From positions 868,001 to 932,000 of the forward strand of contig JAQFVV010000144.1 of the NCBI GenBank assembly GCA_028023455.1: a stretch of 64,000 nt of DNA, in the 5' to 3' direction. The notes beneath the pieces were generated by a model. That model was not told where the DNA came from and ran no database searches. It saw only the letters and a program-made list of their open reading frames with translations. Of this stretch, positions 24,061 to 35,131 are shown in pieces. A program made the translations under genes and the position numbers. This stretch comes from Epiperipatus broadwayi. Its lineage: Eukaryota; Onychophora; Udeonychophora; Euonychophora; Peripatidae. Within the stretch, counting starts at the first letter, position 1. Every line of letters begins with the position of its first letter.

Positions 24061-25768
24061 ATGAAGCTTAATCTTTAAATAAATTTAAAATTATATATAA
24101 AATATACAAAATTTAATAATTTTATGTTTTCTAAATAATTTTTTAAAATAGGTTTGTTATTTTTATTAATAACTAAATATTTAAGATCTAATCATTAAAA
24201 AAAAAAGAATGCTTGTTATTTATAATGATGCACAAATTGTCAGAGATGAATTAACATTATGAGACTTGGAAAGGTTACTGCAAAAAGAAAATGATGGTTG
24301 TTTACACTAAAATATATATATATGCATAATATTTATATATTTCTTAATTATTTTACTTATTATTATTATTATTATTATTATTTTGTATAACATCTAAATG
24401 AAATAGTGGATGGTGAGCCTACAGAAGTATCAGCTTTTCTGTATTTTTTTATTTTTATAAATTAATATGTTTGATAAATAAAAATTAAAAAGAGAAAAGC
24501 TTAGAAGTGAAAGTAATTTTTAAATCAGTGTAAATATTTTTAAAAACATTATGAATTAAATTTTTTTAACTCTTTTATATTTAATACAGTAAAGTTTAAA
24601 AAAAGATCTTTACTTTTTTTAAATAAGTAATAAAATGACATTTTAAATAAATTTCTGTGTTGGTGGATGAGTGTGATATGCTAGTGTGGTGTGAAATAAA
24701 CTGATAGAAACCAAAAAATTAGAAAATTAAAGATTTTTACTTTTTGTGTTTCAAATTACTTCAAGTAATGTGACTTAAAGAAGTAAAAACACCAAATATT
24801 TTATCTTTTATATAACATTTGTCCAGGATTTTATAACACAATAACATAATAATTAAGTTATTTGGCAGTGCTGTAAAATTACAATTTAGAAATAAAATTA
24901 AATATCTCTTATATAAATTTGAGAATTTTTTTCCATATATTATTTTCTAATAAACAGAAAGTAGTTATTTTTAAAACAATCCCAGCATTGTGAATCAGAC
25001 TTTTTTTTAAAAAAAAAACTATCTGTTTCTTACTTATTTAACTCTAAAGTGAAGTACAATGGGGGAAATTTACATAATAAAACTAATAGACTTAGGATAA
25101 AAAAATTAGGATTATGAAGAAAAATATATTTAATAAAGTCTTAAATGACAATAAAAGCATATATTATATAAAACTTCAAACATAATTTTTTTTTTTTTTC
25201 CAGTTAATGAAAATTTTTTGATCAACCTTTATCTCCAGGAATACACTCTGAAATAAAAATGATGTTTAAATCCTAAGAAAGTCAAGGAAATAAGATGCTT
25301 TGATGTTTATAACTTTCTAAGTTGATAAATATAGACCGAGAATATAATTTGAAGTGGATTGTATTAACATTAATTGACAATTTTATTTAATTAATAAAAA
25401 AAAAACTCGAATACAGATGCAAATAAATAATGATAACATTAAGTTCACAAAAGTGCTTTTATATAGACAGTTCAAAAATTGTCACATATAACATTGTATA
25501 GATTTTTTAAAGCCGAGTAAAAGAAATTCCTTATTTGTAAGCCTACTATAACTCATAATATTACATAGAGACTCTTAAAAAACAAGAATAAGAAGGAAAA
25601 AAGAGTGAACTTTGTGTTAACTAACATTATTTATTGGAAATTTTTTGTAGAATTTCACATTGTTAAATTTTTATAATTTTAAATATTTTTTCCCCTCATA
25701 AATATTAAATAATTAAAAAATTTTAAGCTAAGTAAAGAAACCTAGCTATTTGTAAGCTTACAACAATT
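24061..25768. other. AT-rich non-coding stretch
   Basis: No supported gene. A (TTA/ATT)n tract occurs at about 24357-24382. Confidence 0.5.
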
Positions 25769-25898
25769 AAAAATACTGCAGTCAAGCGTTGTTAGCTGAG
25801 ATGTCATCGCAGCTGCCTTGCAAGCAAGTAGTTGGTTGCAGATGGTTGTGGGTTCGCGTCCCGGCCGATGCTATGACATATGAAAAAAAAATACTGCA
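25769..25898 (+). mobile_element. tRNA-derived SINE, copy 2, with 12-bp target duplication
   Basis: Body 25781-25886, flanked by AAAAATACTGCA at 25769-25780 and 25887-25898. Same family as 2385-2486: both start GTCAAGC and end CGATGCTATGACA or a close variant plus an A run. The A box TTAGCTGAGATG and B box GGGTTCGCGTCCCGG are well preserved. Loop CTTGCAA suggests a tRNA-Ala(TGC)-like origin. Confidence 0.88.
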
Positions 25899-26548
25899 CT
25901 GAGACCATTTTCTATTTTAGCAAAACATTACTTATTACATATTAGTAATAAATTTTATTTTCGTTTACTAAAATAATTGAATGGTTTATTGCTTAGCAAT
26001 TTATAAATAGTTTGAGTACCATAAGTGAGGGAGATGAACTGCAATTTGTAAATCTAGTCTATCATTCTATTACTACTGCACCAAACCACATGGGGTATTT
26101 TCAACTATTGTTAATGTGAATATCACAGTGCTATAAAATACTTTTTGAACTGTTTGTCTATAATTTTGTAAACAATAGTAAAACTGTGGCAACAATAATT
26201 TTAAATGCCTTTTTTTCCTAAATTTTATAATATAGTATTTAGTTTGCTTTTATTTAAGGATGTTGGTTGATAGTCTATAATTTAGGAGTTATTGATTGAT
26301 TGCTTTTTTTTTTTTTTTTGAAAAAAATATTTTTCATGTAGAAGTAAAAATATCAGTTTTACATATAATTTTGAGCAGGAACAATGTTAGAAATACAATC
26401 CCGAATACATCTCACAATTTGAAGAGTCACATAATCTAAGACTGATTTCATACTTTTTTCTTTCTTTTTTTAATCAATACCAAGGCATTTTACAAAAACC
26501 TCTTTTAAGAGAAATGATTACATCTGTGATTGTAGCACCAGTGATGTA
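25899..26548. other. AT-rich non-coding stretch
   Basis: Nothing recognised apart from a T run near 26306. Confidence 0.5.
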
Positions 26549-27454
26549 TATATGGAAGTACTCAAAATAGCCACAATTGTTCTCTGGAAAATGTGTTGTA
26601 GTATATGCTTCTGGCGCTAGATGCATCTTGTGAGACTCCCTTGTATTAGTCTTCCAGCTGTTGACATTAAGAGAAATTATGGTGCAACATAATAAATGTT
26701 TTTATTTAGTGTGTCTCATTCATTTGTCAATTTTTATAATGGTTATAAAATTGGAATAATGTGGAATTCTGTTTTTTTTTTTTTTTGTAGGGAAAATAGA
26801 AGAGGAAACATTTTCAATACTTGAAACAGCTTACAAGAAGGCCACTTTGGGGAAAACACAAGTTTACAAGTGGCTTAATGGGAGTATCAAATCCACCACC
26901 TCCCACAAAAGTATAGCAAATGATGACCAATGTCAAAATAATGCTGATTTTTTAGGGATGAAAATGGCATTGTTCACTCAGAATTCATTCATAGCAATCA
27001 GCCATTTTAATTACAAGTTTTAAAAAGTTTGCATAATGTAAAACAAAAACATCCTAATTTGTGTCAAAGTAGGGAATGTAAACTTTACCATGACAGTGCC
27101 CCATCACACAAAGCTTTGACTATGATATAATTTTGAAATAAAAACAGCATGACCCAGTTGATTCACCAGACATATTCACCTAATCTTATTTCTTTTTATT
27201 TCCCCGAATGGAAAAATGCCTCACAAGAAAAACTTTTGCAGACTTGGAATTGGTGAAGGAAAAAATGTCGGAGGCATTAAAAGGCATCACTTTGCAAGAG
27301 TTTTAGAAATACTTTGAAGAGTAGAAACTTGTTTAGATCTGTGAATTTCATCAAATGAACAGTATTTTGAAGATATTCAGTTTATATTACCTAAAAATAA
27401 ATACACAATTTTTTATTACAAAATTCCAATCATTTTTGGGTACTCCCTTGTATT
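26549..27454 (+). mobile_element. Degenerate mariner-type DNA transposon
   Basis: About 0.9 kb with imperfect terminal inverted repeats: left TATATGGAAGTACTCAAAA (26549 onward) and, in inverse at the right, ACAAGGGAGTACCCAAAA. TA dinucleotides lie at both ends. It encloses the transposase remnant at 26791-27340. Length is short for a full mariner (usually about 1.3 kb), so part is deleted. Confidence 0.7.
26791..27340 (+). pseudogene. Mariner transposase remnant
   Basis: The N-terminal helix-turn-helix region is readable as KIEEETFSILETAYKKATLG then KTQVYKW. Later, in another frame, YHDSAPSHKALT corresponds to the mariner catalytic HDNAPAH motif carrying the second Asp. NPYSPDL-type text after it is reduced to TYSPNL. 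Much of the DNA-binding and catalytic region between them is deleted or frameshifted, with stops throughout. It would have catalysed TA-targeted cut-and-paste transposition; it is clearly dead. Confidence 0.8.
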
Positions 27455-28246
27455 ACTCATGAATATAGAACCAAGAATCATGTGATGGTTTATATAAATA
27501 CATAGTATGGGTAAAATGTTTTGTTGCTAAAAATTTTATGGAGATGTTTTTCATACAATGGATTACTTGGTGTGATTGAGAAATTTCATTGATGATAAAT
27601 ATGAAAATCTTTTTGAAATCAGATTTACATTTAAAATAAATTATGCATTCAGATTTTATAATTTTTGTTTGGTTTGAAAAATTATTTCAAAAGTAAATTT
27701 TTAAATAATTACATGTGATAGAATAGATAGATGAATGAACTTTTAAATAGTTCCACTGCAGGGCTAAGTCTTCTTAATAGCCCCCCATGGAAGAATAATA
27801 AAGAAAAAAACAGATTTCAATAGATTTTCCAAATTCTGGATAGTGAGGGTTTGATGTTGAATGATTGGTGGATATCTATAGGTCAGCTAATTGAAAAAAA
27901 AAACCCAAGCCTAGTGAAATAATTTTCAAGTTTAATCAATCTAATTTTGAATTCAGCCATGGTAGATAGAAAATTATTGTTGCATTTTAATGCTCTAGTT
28001 TTAAAGTAATACCATATTAAAAATAAACAAACAAACACATTTCAATAAATATTTAAATTAATTAAAAAAGAAGAATAACATATTTAAAGATATTAAAATA
28101 TTGTTTTCAATTTTTAAAGTTATTCTCAATGCTTAACTGATAAATTATGACTAAATTGATTGCTAGATTAGATTTATATATAAATACATATACCAGTATT
28201 CATTTATACTTCATTAATGAATTCTCTGGAAATTAAGATGTTTTAT
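27455..28246. other. AT-rich non-coding stretch
   Basis: No supported feature. Confidence 0.5.
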
Positions 28247-28485
28247 AATGTACATGATATATTAAAAAAATTAGAGTTTATAATTATTGATAATTATTAT
28301 ATATGAGTCCATAATTATTATCCTTAACTTTTTTTTTTTATTGTTAAATATTTTAATTAATAAATTAATGTACATGATATATTAAAAAATTAGAGTTTAT
28401 AATTATTGATAATTATTATATATGAGTCCATAGTTATTATTCTTAACCTTTTTTTATTATTGTTGAATATTTTAATTAATAAATA
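28247..28485. repeat. 120-bp tandem duplication
   Basis: Two adjacent units starting AATGTACATGATATATTAAA at 28247 and 28367 with few differences (mainly T-run length). Recent local duplication. Confidence 0.9.
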
Positions 28486-29608
28486 TCATTCATTATTTTT
28501 TTTGATCAATTTATCTACTAAATATTCTAATATTTTGTATTCAATAATTTATTCAGAAAATATTAAAATAATATATATTGGGTAAATTATACACTAAAAA
28601 TGCTATTTATTAAAATAACTATCTGTGACCTAACCAGTAAATGCTCATTATTAAGTATTTATTTATAGATATTATAAGATTGCTTGGTTGTCATAACTTT
28701 GTTATTACATTTTATTATCAACAACACTTTGAGTTATTACTACTTGGTGATAAGGAAACAAAGGAAACTTAGATGAATCGTTAAAGAATTTTATTTCGCT
28801 TTTATAATAAATTTGAAGTTAACATTAGAAGCAACAAATCACATTTTCTTTACTCCTGAGATTTTGTAAGCTTAAATAATCAATTGGCATTGATCTCTTG
28901 ACTTGTTTTAGTCATTAGTTTTTATCAATAAACAGCAGTGGCTTTGCATTTACATTTACACATCCTGAATCTATTTTATTTTATTTTTATATTATCCAAA
29001 TTAATTAAATGGGATTTAAAAAAATCCTTAAGGATTAGAATTGAAGCTACTTCCTTGAATATTCATATAAACGTGATACTAGATTAGCAAATGTTTTAGT
29101 GATTTAGGTTTTGTTGCTAATTATAAATATCTTTGACTTTTTTTTTTGACAAGAATATATATCAAATACAGTATCATACGGCTTTTGTTTAACGTTAATA
29201 TCTGATACAAGCTGTAATTTACATTGTTGGCCTTCTCCATAGTTATATATTGTAAGCTTAATTAGCGAACAGATTCCTACACTAGGTTTTGGCTATTGTC
29301 TTTTGTGAGTGAAGAAAATTGATTTGCTTCAACACATCCAGAAGATATCTTAGTGCTGATCACTCTCAGATCTATGTTAATTATAAAGTCAAGTTGGTTT
29401 AATTTCAAAGGATTGCTACTGAATGTGTAAATGCAAATTCATTATATTTTACTGATGAAAGTCAATATGTAAAAACTAGTTTGGAAATTTGAATATGACA
29501 ATAACATACTAGAATATCCATTTATTATTCGCAATGTTAGTGTATGGTGCTGAAGTAGAATAACTAGAATGAATTATTATTTCTGATTTAGATGATGAAT
29601 TAAAATAT
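28486..29608. other. AT-rich non-coding stretch
   Basis: No supported feature. Confidence 0.5.
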
Positions 29609-29906
29609 CAGTGGTAGGCAACCTAGTCACTATCGCCCACTAGTGGGCGTTCCAGCCTTTAGGGTGGTAGGGATTTTGTCCAACACTGAAATACTTTCTT
29701 TTTTTTTTTAAATTTTAATTGACTTTTTAAAAAAATTTCATAGAGATTTATATGCTTTAGCTTGCTGTAACTAAAGTTACTTCCCTACTTAATAAATCAC
29801 CATTACTGTGGAACCCGTGGGCGGTTAGAAAATTTTACTACTAACAGAGATACAAAAGTGGGCGGTCGGTATAAAAAGAATCGCGCTGACCTCTCGACCA
29901 CCAATG
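29609..29906. mobile_element. hAT-like non-autonomous element
   Basis: The left end CAGTGGTAGGCAACCTAGTC resembles common hAT termini. The right end read in reverse gives CATTGGTGGTCGAGAGGTC, an imperfect match. GC-richer blocks CGCCCACTAGTGGGCG near the left and GGGCGGTCGG near the right are partly inverted. No transposase and no clear 8-bp target duplication. Confidence 0.5.
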
Positions 29907-31378
29907 CAAGACAATGCTGCTTAGTTTAATATAAACAATGCTTTGTTTAATATATACAATTTTTTTTAAAATTTTAAGTTTATAGTTTTGCTTGATATTT
30001 GTATTGTTTTTTGCAAATATTTTATTATATATATAATGTATTCAAATGAATTTACAACTTTTGCGAAATAAGAGTTTTCTTTAAATTTATCTGCCGAAAC
30101 AACATTTTTGATGATGCTGTAAAATTTCGAAATATTTTTATTTATTCATTTACATATACGAGTTCCAAATTTTTATTTATTTATATTCAAGAACATTGTT
30201 TTTTCTAAAATAAATGTATGAACAAATTATGATATTTTTCGAGTAATATTTATGTTAATAAAATTAACCTTAGACTGCAGGAAAAGTTGATTATAATGAT
30301 TTTTAAATCATGCATAACACATACTTTTTAGAAGTTTATGAAAATATTAAATGACAAAATTAAATTGCCTTTATTTAACTGAAAGTATAGTTGGTACATT
30401 GAAGAGGAATTATGAAAAAGTAGAAATAAAAAAAACTTAAGAACAGAACAGTATAAACAATATGATATATATATAAATAATTTTACTAACCCCACATAGT
30501 TTGTCAATCGCATGTTGAGTAAAGACATGTATGTATAAGATTAAAATTCAGCAACTGTTCCACATCAATATATATTTACATAAAATAAAGCTAAGATATA
30601 AAATCTTCTTTAGACCAGAGATTATCCAGTAATGAATGATATTTTTGTAGTGTAATTTTTATTACACTATCTTGGGTGAGAGTGATGTGGTGAAATTTTT
30701 TACTTGTAAAAGATTAAATAAATATTATAATAAATATAAAATCTCTCAAAACTAAATTCAAATATCAAATTATGTCCATCTCTATTATCTCTTTCTTAGT
30801 AATCCTTATCAGCAAGAAAAAACAACACCTTATTATATAAATAGGAAGACTTCATTTTAAAAATATAAGTAATCCTTTAATGGAGAAACCATCTTCATTT
30901 ATAATTCAATTAATTGGCACAAAATAAAAAGAGTAATCGAAATATATGGTTTATAATTAAATAAAAAAATACATGCAAATGCATATAAATTTCATTATTC
31001 ATAAAATAAAACTAGTTGTAGGTTAACACATCATTAAAACGTCAATCATTGCATTTTATTTTTAATGTTAATATGCCATGCAAGTATAATGTGATTGAAA
31101 TGTATGTATACACGTAGTCTCAAATTACAATGGCAAAATGTGTCTTTTACCAAATTCTTTTTAAATATGAGTTCTCAAAATTGAAAACTATTTTAAAAAC
31201 AAATTTAATCCACATTTATATTTATTTGCATGTCCTTGCTAAGATTTTTGGTTTTTAAATTTTGAAACCCATGTGTTGCAAGCTTTCTATAGCTGTTACA
31301 CATTTTAATGAAGCAAGAACTTCACATTATGACTGTGAAATGAAGATGAAATGGTGTCAAATAGTAATAGATTAACAC
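29907..31378. other. AT-rich non-coding stretch with MITE remnant
   Basis: Bases 30648-30712 resemble the termini of the 12414-12633 MITE (GTAGTGTAATTTTTATTACAC, GAGAGTGATGTGGTG) with the middle missing. Nothing else recognised. Confidence 0.45.
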
Positions 31379-31530
31379 TAATGATGATCAAAGATTATTA
31401 TGATATAGTCATAATATTAACAATAATGATGATCAAGGGTTATGACTCAGTCATAATATTTCTTTATTATGATAAGTCATAATATTAACAATAATGATGA
31501 TCAAGGGTTATGACTCAGTCATAATATTCG
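31379..31530. repeat. Short tandem repeat block (TAATGATGATCAAGGGTTATGA-type)
   Basis: Units start at 31379, 31424 and 31492; each contains TAATGATGATCAA and AGTCATAATATT. Irregular period (45 and 68 bp). Confidence 0.75.
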
Positions 31531-31799
31531 TTTACCTAGCTATTCTATCAGCCCCTATGTGGAGAACTTAACAATATTGTATCAGATTTATCTACTTTGT
31601 TGTATGTACCTTATTAGAGAATTTCAAGCAAAACATTGGAGCAAAATGTTTATGATTGACTAAATAATACTCAAAATAATAGTTAAACATATAAGCATAA
31701 AATGCAACAGGTAAAAAAATTATAAAATTTAAATGATTTGATTTACATTAAAATAAAACTCTTGGGGTACTGAATATCTTCTTATTTAACAGTTTAAAG

Positions 31800-32004
31800 T
31801 TACTGGTGTCTATGTAGTTTTTGCTTAATGATGAAAACTGTGCTGCTTATATCTACAAAGTCAGTGATAATTTCAAGAGGTGCGGCTGATCTTATGCTGA
31901 TTGATGTCTTACTTTTATGATTTTGGAGGCTATCACCATTGATTAACTTGCTGTCATAATCCTGCAAGGCTTCCTTTATTCTTTCATCTTTACTTGTTTT
32001 GACT
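31800..32004 (-). CDS. Possible terminal exon (67 codons), unidentified
   Basis: On the minus strand, after an acceptor-like TTCCAATTTCAG, one frame is open to a TAA at 31800-31802. It includes KTSKDERIKEALQDYDSKLI and PLEIITDFVDISSTVF. The composition is more protein-like than most chance frames here and it is not the ribozyme repeat next to it. However, open stretches this long occur by chance in the window, no Met is needed or seen, and I recognise no family. It lies on the opposite strand from the 16312 exon, so it would be a different gene. Confidence 0.22.
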
Positions 32005-32165
32005 CTGAAATTGGAAATCTGTTGAAAGGTTCATTGATTAGTCCGCTTCTTTAATAGTACCAAACTCCCCATGTTAGTAGTGCCACCAAGTGCAAGCCTT
32101 TGTAATCAATGGATATAGGAAAGGTTGTGCATAAAATCACTTTCTAATGCCTACTCATCCAACAT

Positions 32166-32208
32166 TCCCAGACTAGTTTCTAGCTTGTGGCTTTCATCAA
32201 GGAGGAGC
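32166..32208 (-). ncRNA. Hammerhead motif, degenerate (unit 1)
   Basis: Minus-strand TTGATGA, stem II AGC/GCT, GAAAC, ACTAGTC. The first core base is changed, so probably inactive. Confidence 0.45.
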
Positions 32209-32934
32209 CTTGGATTTGAGAGTTTTGCACCTAGATCTCAAGATCTAATGCAAGCCTCCGGCAGCCATCTTTTACCTTTTTGGTTAACTATAAAGCTAGA
32301 AGTCCAAGATGAAAACACTATTAATGTTTCCAATTCAAGTTCATTTGCTTGTGTAGTCACGTAGATCTAAACTCAGTTCATAATCTATACATTTTGGTAT
32401 CTGTGGTTTTTCCAAAACCACAATCACCATTATCCTATGTGCAGGATAGGTATAAAACCATCAAAATATCACATGATCACCATTTAATATGCTTACATAT
32501 GCTTGGGCTCCTAGCTTTATAGTTAACAAAATAGGTAAAAGGTGACTTCTGGGTGGTTGCATTAGATTCAGAGATCTAGATGCAGTGCTCTCAAATCCAA
32601 GGCTCCTTACTCAGACTAGTTTCTAGCTTATGCCTTAAGATAAGGATTTTATGCACAAACCCCTTTTACATCTATTGATTATAAAGGCTTGTGTGGAGAG
32701 TTTGATGCTCCCATTAGCAGCATGTGTAAGCATATGAAATGGTGATCATGTCATGTTTTGATGGTTTTACACCGATCCTGCTTATAGGATAATAGTGATT
32801 ATGGTGAGTTCTTATCTATGTGACTATACAAATGAATGAGCATGGGCTTAGGCTTCCAGCCAAATAGGTAAAAGGTAGCTGCTGGAGAGTTGCATTATAT
32901 CCTGAGATCTAGGCACAGTGCTCTTAAATCCAAG

Positions 32935-32982
32935 ATTCTAACTGATGAAAGCCACAAGCTAGAAACTAATTTGGGGATATTG
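32935..32982 (+). ncRNA. Hammerhead motif, degenerate (unit 3)
   Basis: CTGATGA at 32942-32948, stem II AGC/GCT, GAAA, then ACTAATT in place of ACTAGTC. The core is good but stem III and the cleavage triplet have changed. Confidence 0.45.
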
Positions 32983-33284
32983 GATAAGTAGGTACTAGAT
33001 AGGGATTTATGCCCAAACATTCCTGCATCCATTGACTACAAAGCTTGCACTTGGTGGCACTAATATATGGAGAGCTTGGAACTCTTATTAACAGCATGTG
33101 TAAGCATATGAAATGGAGATAAACCATTAAGCATCACATGATCACATTTCCTATACTAGCACATAAATTGTTGATAAGCAGAGCAAAACTCTCCATACAG
33201 TATTGCCACCTGTGCTAAACAGAGTAATCAATGGATGTCAGAAGGCTTGTGCATAAAATCCCTATCTAATGCCTACTCATCCAA

Positions 33285-33336
33285 TAACCCCAGACTAGTT
33301 TCTGGCTTGTGGCCTTCGTCAGTGAGGAGCTTTGGA
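33285..33336 (-). ncRNA. Hammerhead ribozyme, well preserved (minus unit)
   Basis: Minus strand reads TCCTCA, CTGACGA, A, GGC-CACAA-GCC, A, GAAA, ACTAGTC-type end with GTC, then TGGGG. Stem I pairs over 5 bp, stem II over 3 bp. All conserved core bases fit CUGANGA...GAAA...GUC. Confidence 0.6.
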
Positions 33337-34007
33337 TCTGAGAGCACTGCATCTAGATCTTAGGATCTAATGCAACCCTCTAGCAACCACCTTTTATCTC
33401 TACTTAACTACAAAACTATGAGAATGAAATTGAAAACACAAAAAATATTTTCAATCTAAGCTCAATAGCTAAGCTCAATAGCTTATATAGTCATATGGGT
33501 CTGAACTCAGTTCAGCACCCATACATTTTGGTGTCTTTGGCTCTTTTACAACCATAGCCACTACTATCCTATTAGGCAGGTTTGGTGTTAAACCATTAAG
33601 CATCACATGATCACATTTCCTATACTAGCACATTAATTGTTGATAAACAGAGCAAAACTCTCCATACAGTATGGCAATACTGTATGGAGAGTTTTGCTCT
33701 GTTTATCAACAATTAATGTGCTAGTATAGGAAATGTGATCATGTGATGCTTAATGGTTTAACACCAATCCTGCCTAATAGGATAGTAGTGGCTATGGTTG
33801 TAAAAGAGCCAAAGACACCAAAATGTATGGGTGCTGAACTGAGTTCAGACCCATATGACTATATAAGCTATTGAGCTTAGATTGAAAATATTTTTTGTGT
33901 TTTCAATTTCATTCTCATAGTTTTGTAGTTAAGTAGAGATAAAAGGTGGTTGCTAGAGGGTTGCATTAGATCCTAAGATCTAGATGCAGTGCTCTCAGAT
34001 CCAAAGC

Positions 34008-34050
34008 TCCTCCCTGATGAAAGCCACAAGCCAGAAACTAGTCTGGGGAT
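34008..34050 (+). ncRNA. Hammerhead motif (unit with core intact, stem II weakened)
   Basis: CTGATGA 34014-34020, GAAA 34034-34037, GTC 34041-34043. Stem I: CTCCTCC pairs with TGGGGA apart from the closing C.T. Stem II is AGC/GCC with one A.C mismatch. Confidence 0.55.
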
Positions 34051-34463
34051 ATCGGATGAGTAGGCATTAGATAGGGATTTTATGCACAAGCCTTCTGGCA
34101 TCCATTGATTACCCTGTTTAGCACAGTTGACAATACTGTGTGGAGAGTTTTGCTCTGTTTATCAACAATTAATGTGCTAGTATAGGAAATGTGATCATGT
34201 GATGCTTAATGGTTTAACACCAATCCTGCCTAATAGGATAGTGGTGGCTATGGTTGTAAAAGAGCCAAAGACACCAAAATATATGGGTGCTGAACTGAGT
34301 TCAGACCCATATGACTATATAAGCTATTGAGCTTAGATTGAAAATATTTTTTGTGTTTTCAATTTCATTCTCATAGTTTTGTAGTTAAGTAGAGATAAAA
34401 GTTGGTTGCTAGAGGGTTGCATTAGATCCTAAGATCTAGATGCAGTGCTCTCAGATCCAAAGC

Positions 34464-34505
34464 TCCTCACTGACGAAGGCCACAAGCCAGAAACTAGTCT
34501 GAGGA
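34464..34505 (+). ncRNA. Hammerhead ribozyme, best copy
   Basis: Stem I TCCTCA (34464-34469) pairs perfectly with TGAGGA (34500-34505). The core is CTGACGA at 34470-34476, stem II GGC-CACAA-GCC, then GAAA, and GTC with predicted cleavage after 34499. Relative to sister units, stem I changes U.G to U-A and stem II changes A-U to G-C, i.e. pairing is conserved while bases vary. An A.A pair sits at the base of stem II, which is unusual. The palindromic ACTAGT stem III suggests a dimeric fold. Confidence 0.65.
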
Positions 34506-34640
34506 TATTGGATGAGTAGGCATTAAATAGGGATTTTATGCACAAGCTTTCTGGCATCCATTGATTACTCTGTTTAGCACAGGTGACAATACTGTATGGA
34601 GAGTTTTGCTCTGTTTATGAAATGGAGATCATGTGATGTT

Positions 34641-35131
34641 TTGATGGTTTCTTCAGTAGTACTGGACATGCTTAAATTCATTTAAGTTTTTTTAATTCTT
34701 CAGATTTTTTTGATTTATTGTGCTAGAACTTCTATATCATAGTAAGATGACTAATAAAGTGATGAGGTTTTCGAAAATAAAAATCATAAAAATGGAAATA
34801 AGATGTTAGGACCTGTTGGTCAGTCATAAAATTTTAACTAGTGGCCAATCAGAAATCTGATTAAAAATCAAATTATTTGTCCAATTAAGTTACAACTACA
34901 TATCATCAATTTTTAGTCAGATCTGGCTCTTAGAGGAGCATGGGTAATTATTTTTTCTAATGCTGTATAGCTTAATTTTTTTTTAAATAAATGAGTTTGT
35001 ATCACTATGTTTTCGTTATTAGAATTAGTATTTCTGATTTAAAATAATAACTTTTTGTTTTAATAATTTTAATTGTTGGACTTAACATTCTTTATTAGTA
35101 GTGTTTGCTTAAGTATATATATATTTAATGG
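34641..35131. other. AT-rich non-coding stretch
   Basis: Unique-looking sequence between the ribozyme array and the LTR element. No feature supported. Confidence 0.5.

Larger units (their letters stand above)
32040..34640. repeat. 456-bp ribozyme-bearing tandem repeat array with orientation switches
   Basis: The clearest part is 33679-34590: two full plus-oriented units with starts at 33679, 34135 and 34591, an exact 456-bp period. To the left the same unit runs in minus orientation (about 33120-33674), then plus (about 32511-33119), then minus (about 32040-32510), with older units more diverged. The switch at 33675 is a near-perfect palindrome: 16-bp arms ACTCTCCATACAGTAT and complement around GGCA, extended by the flanking inverted units. 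Each unit carries a hammerhead-type core. No coding capacity. The layout resembles metazoan retrozyme-like or hammerhead satellite DNA. Confidence 0.85.

Noticed and set aside
32040-34640. CRISPR-like array
   Set aside because: The 456-bp units are long, contiguous and mixed in orientation, without short repeats and unique spacers; the sequence is eukaryotic.
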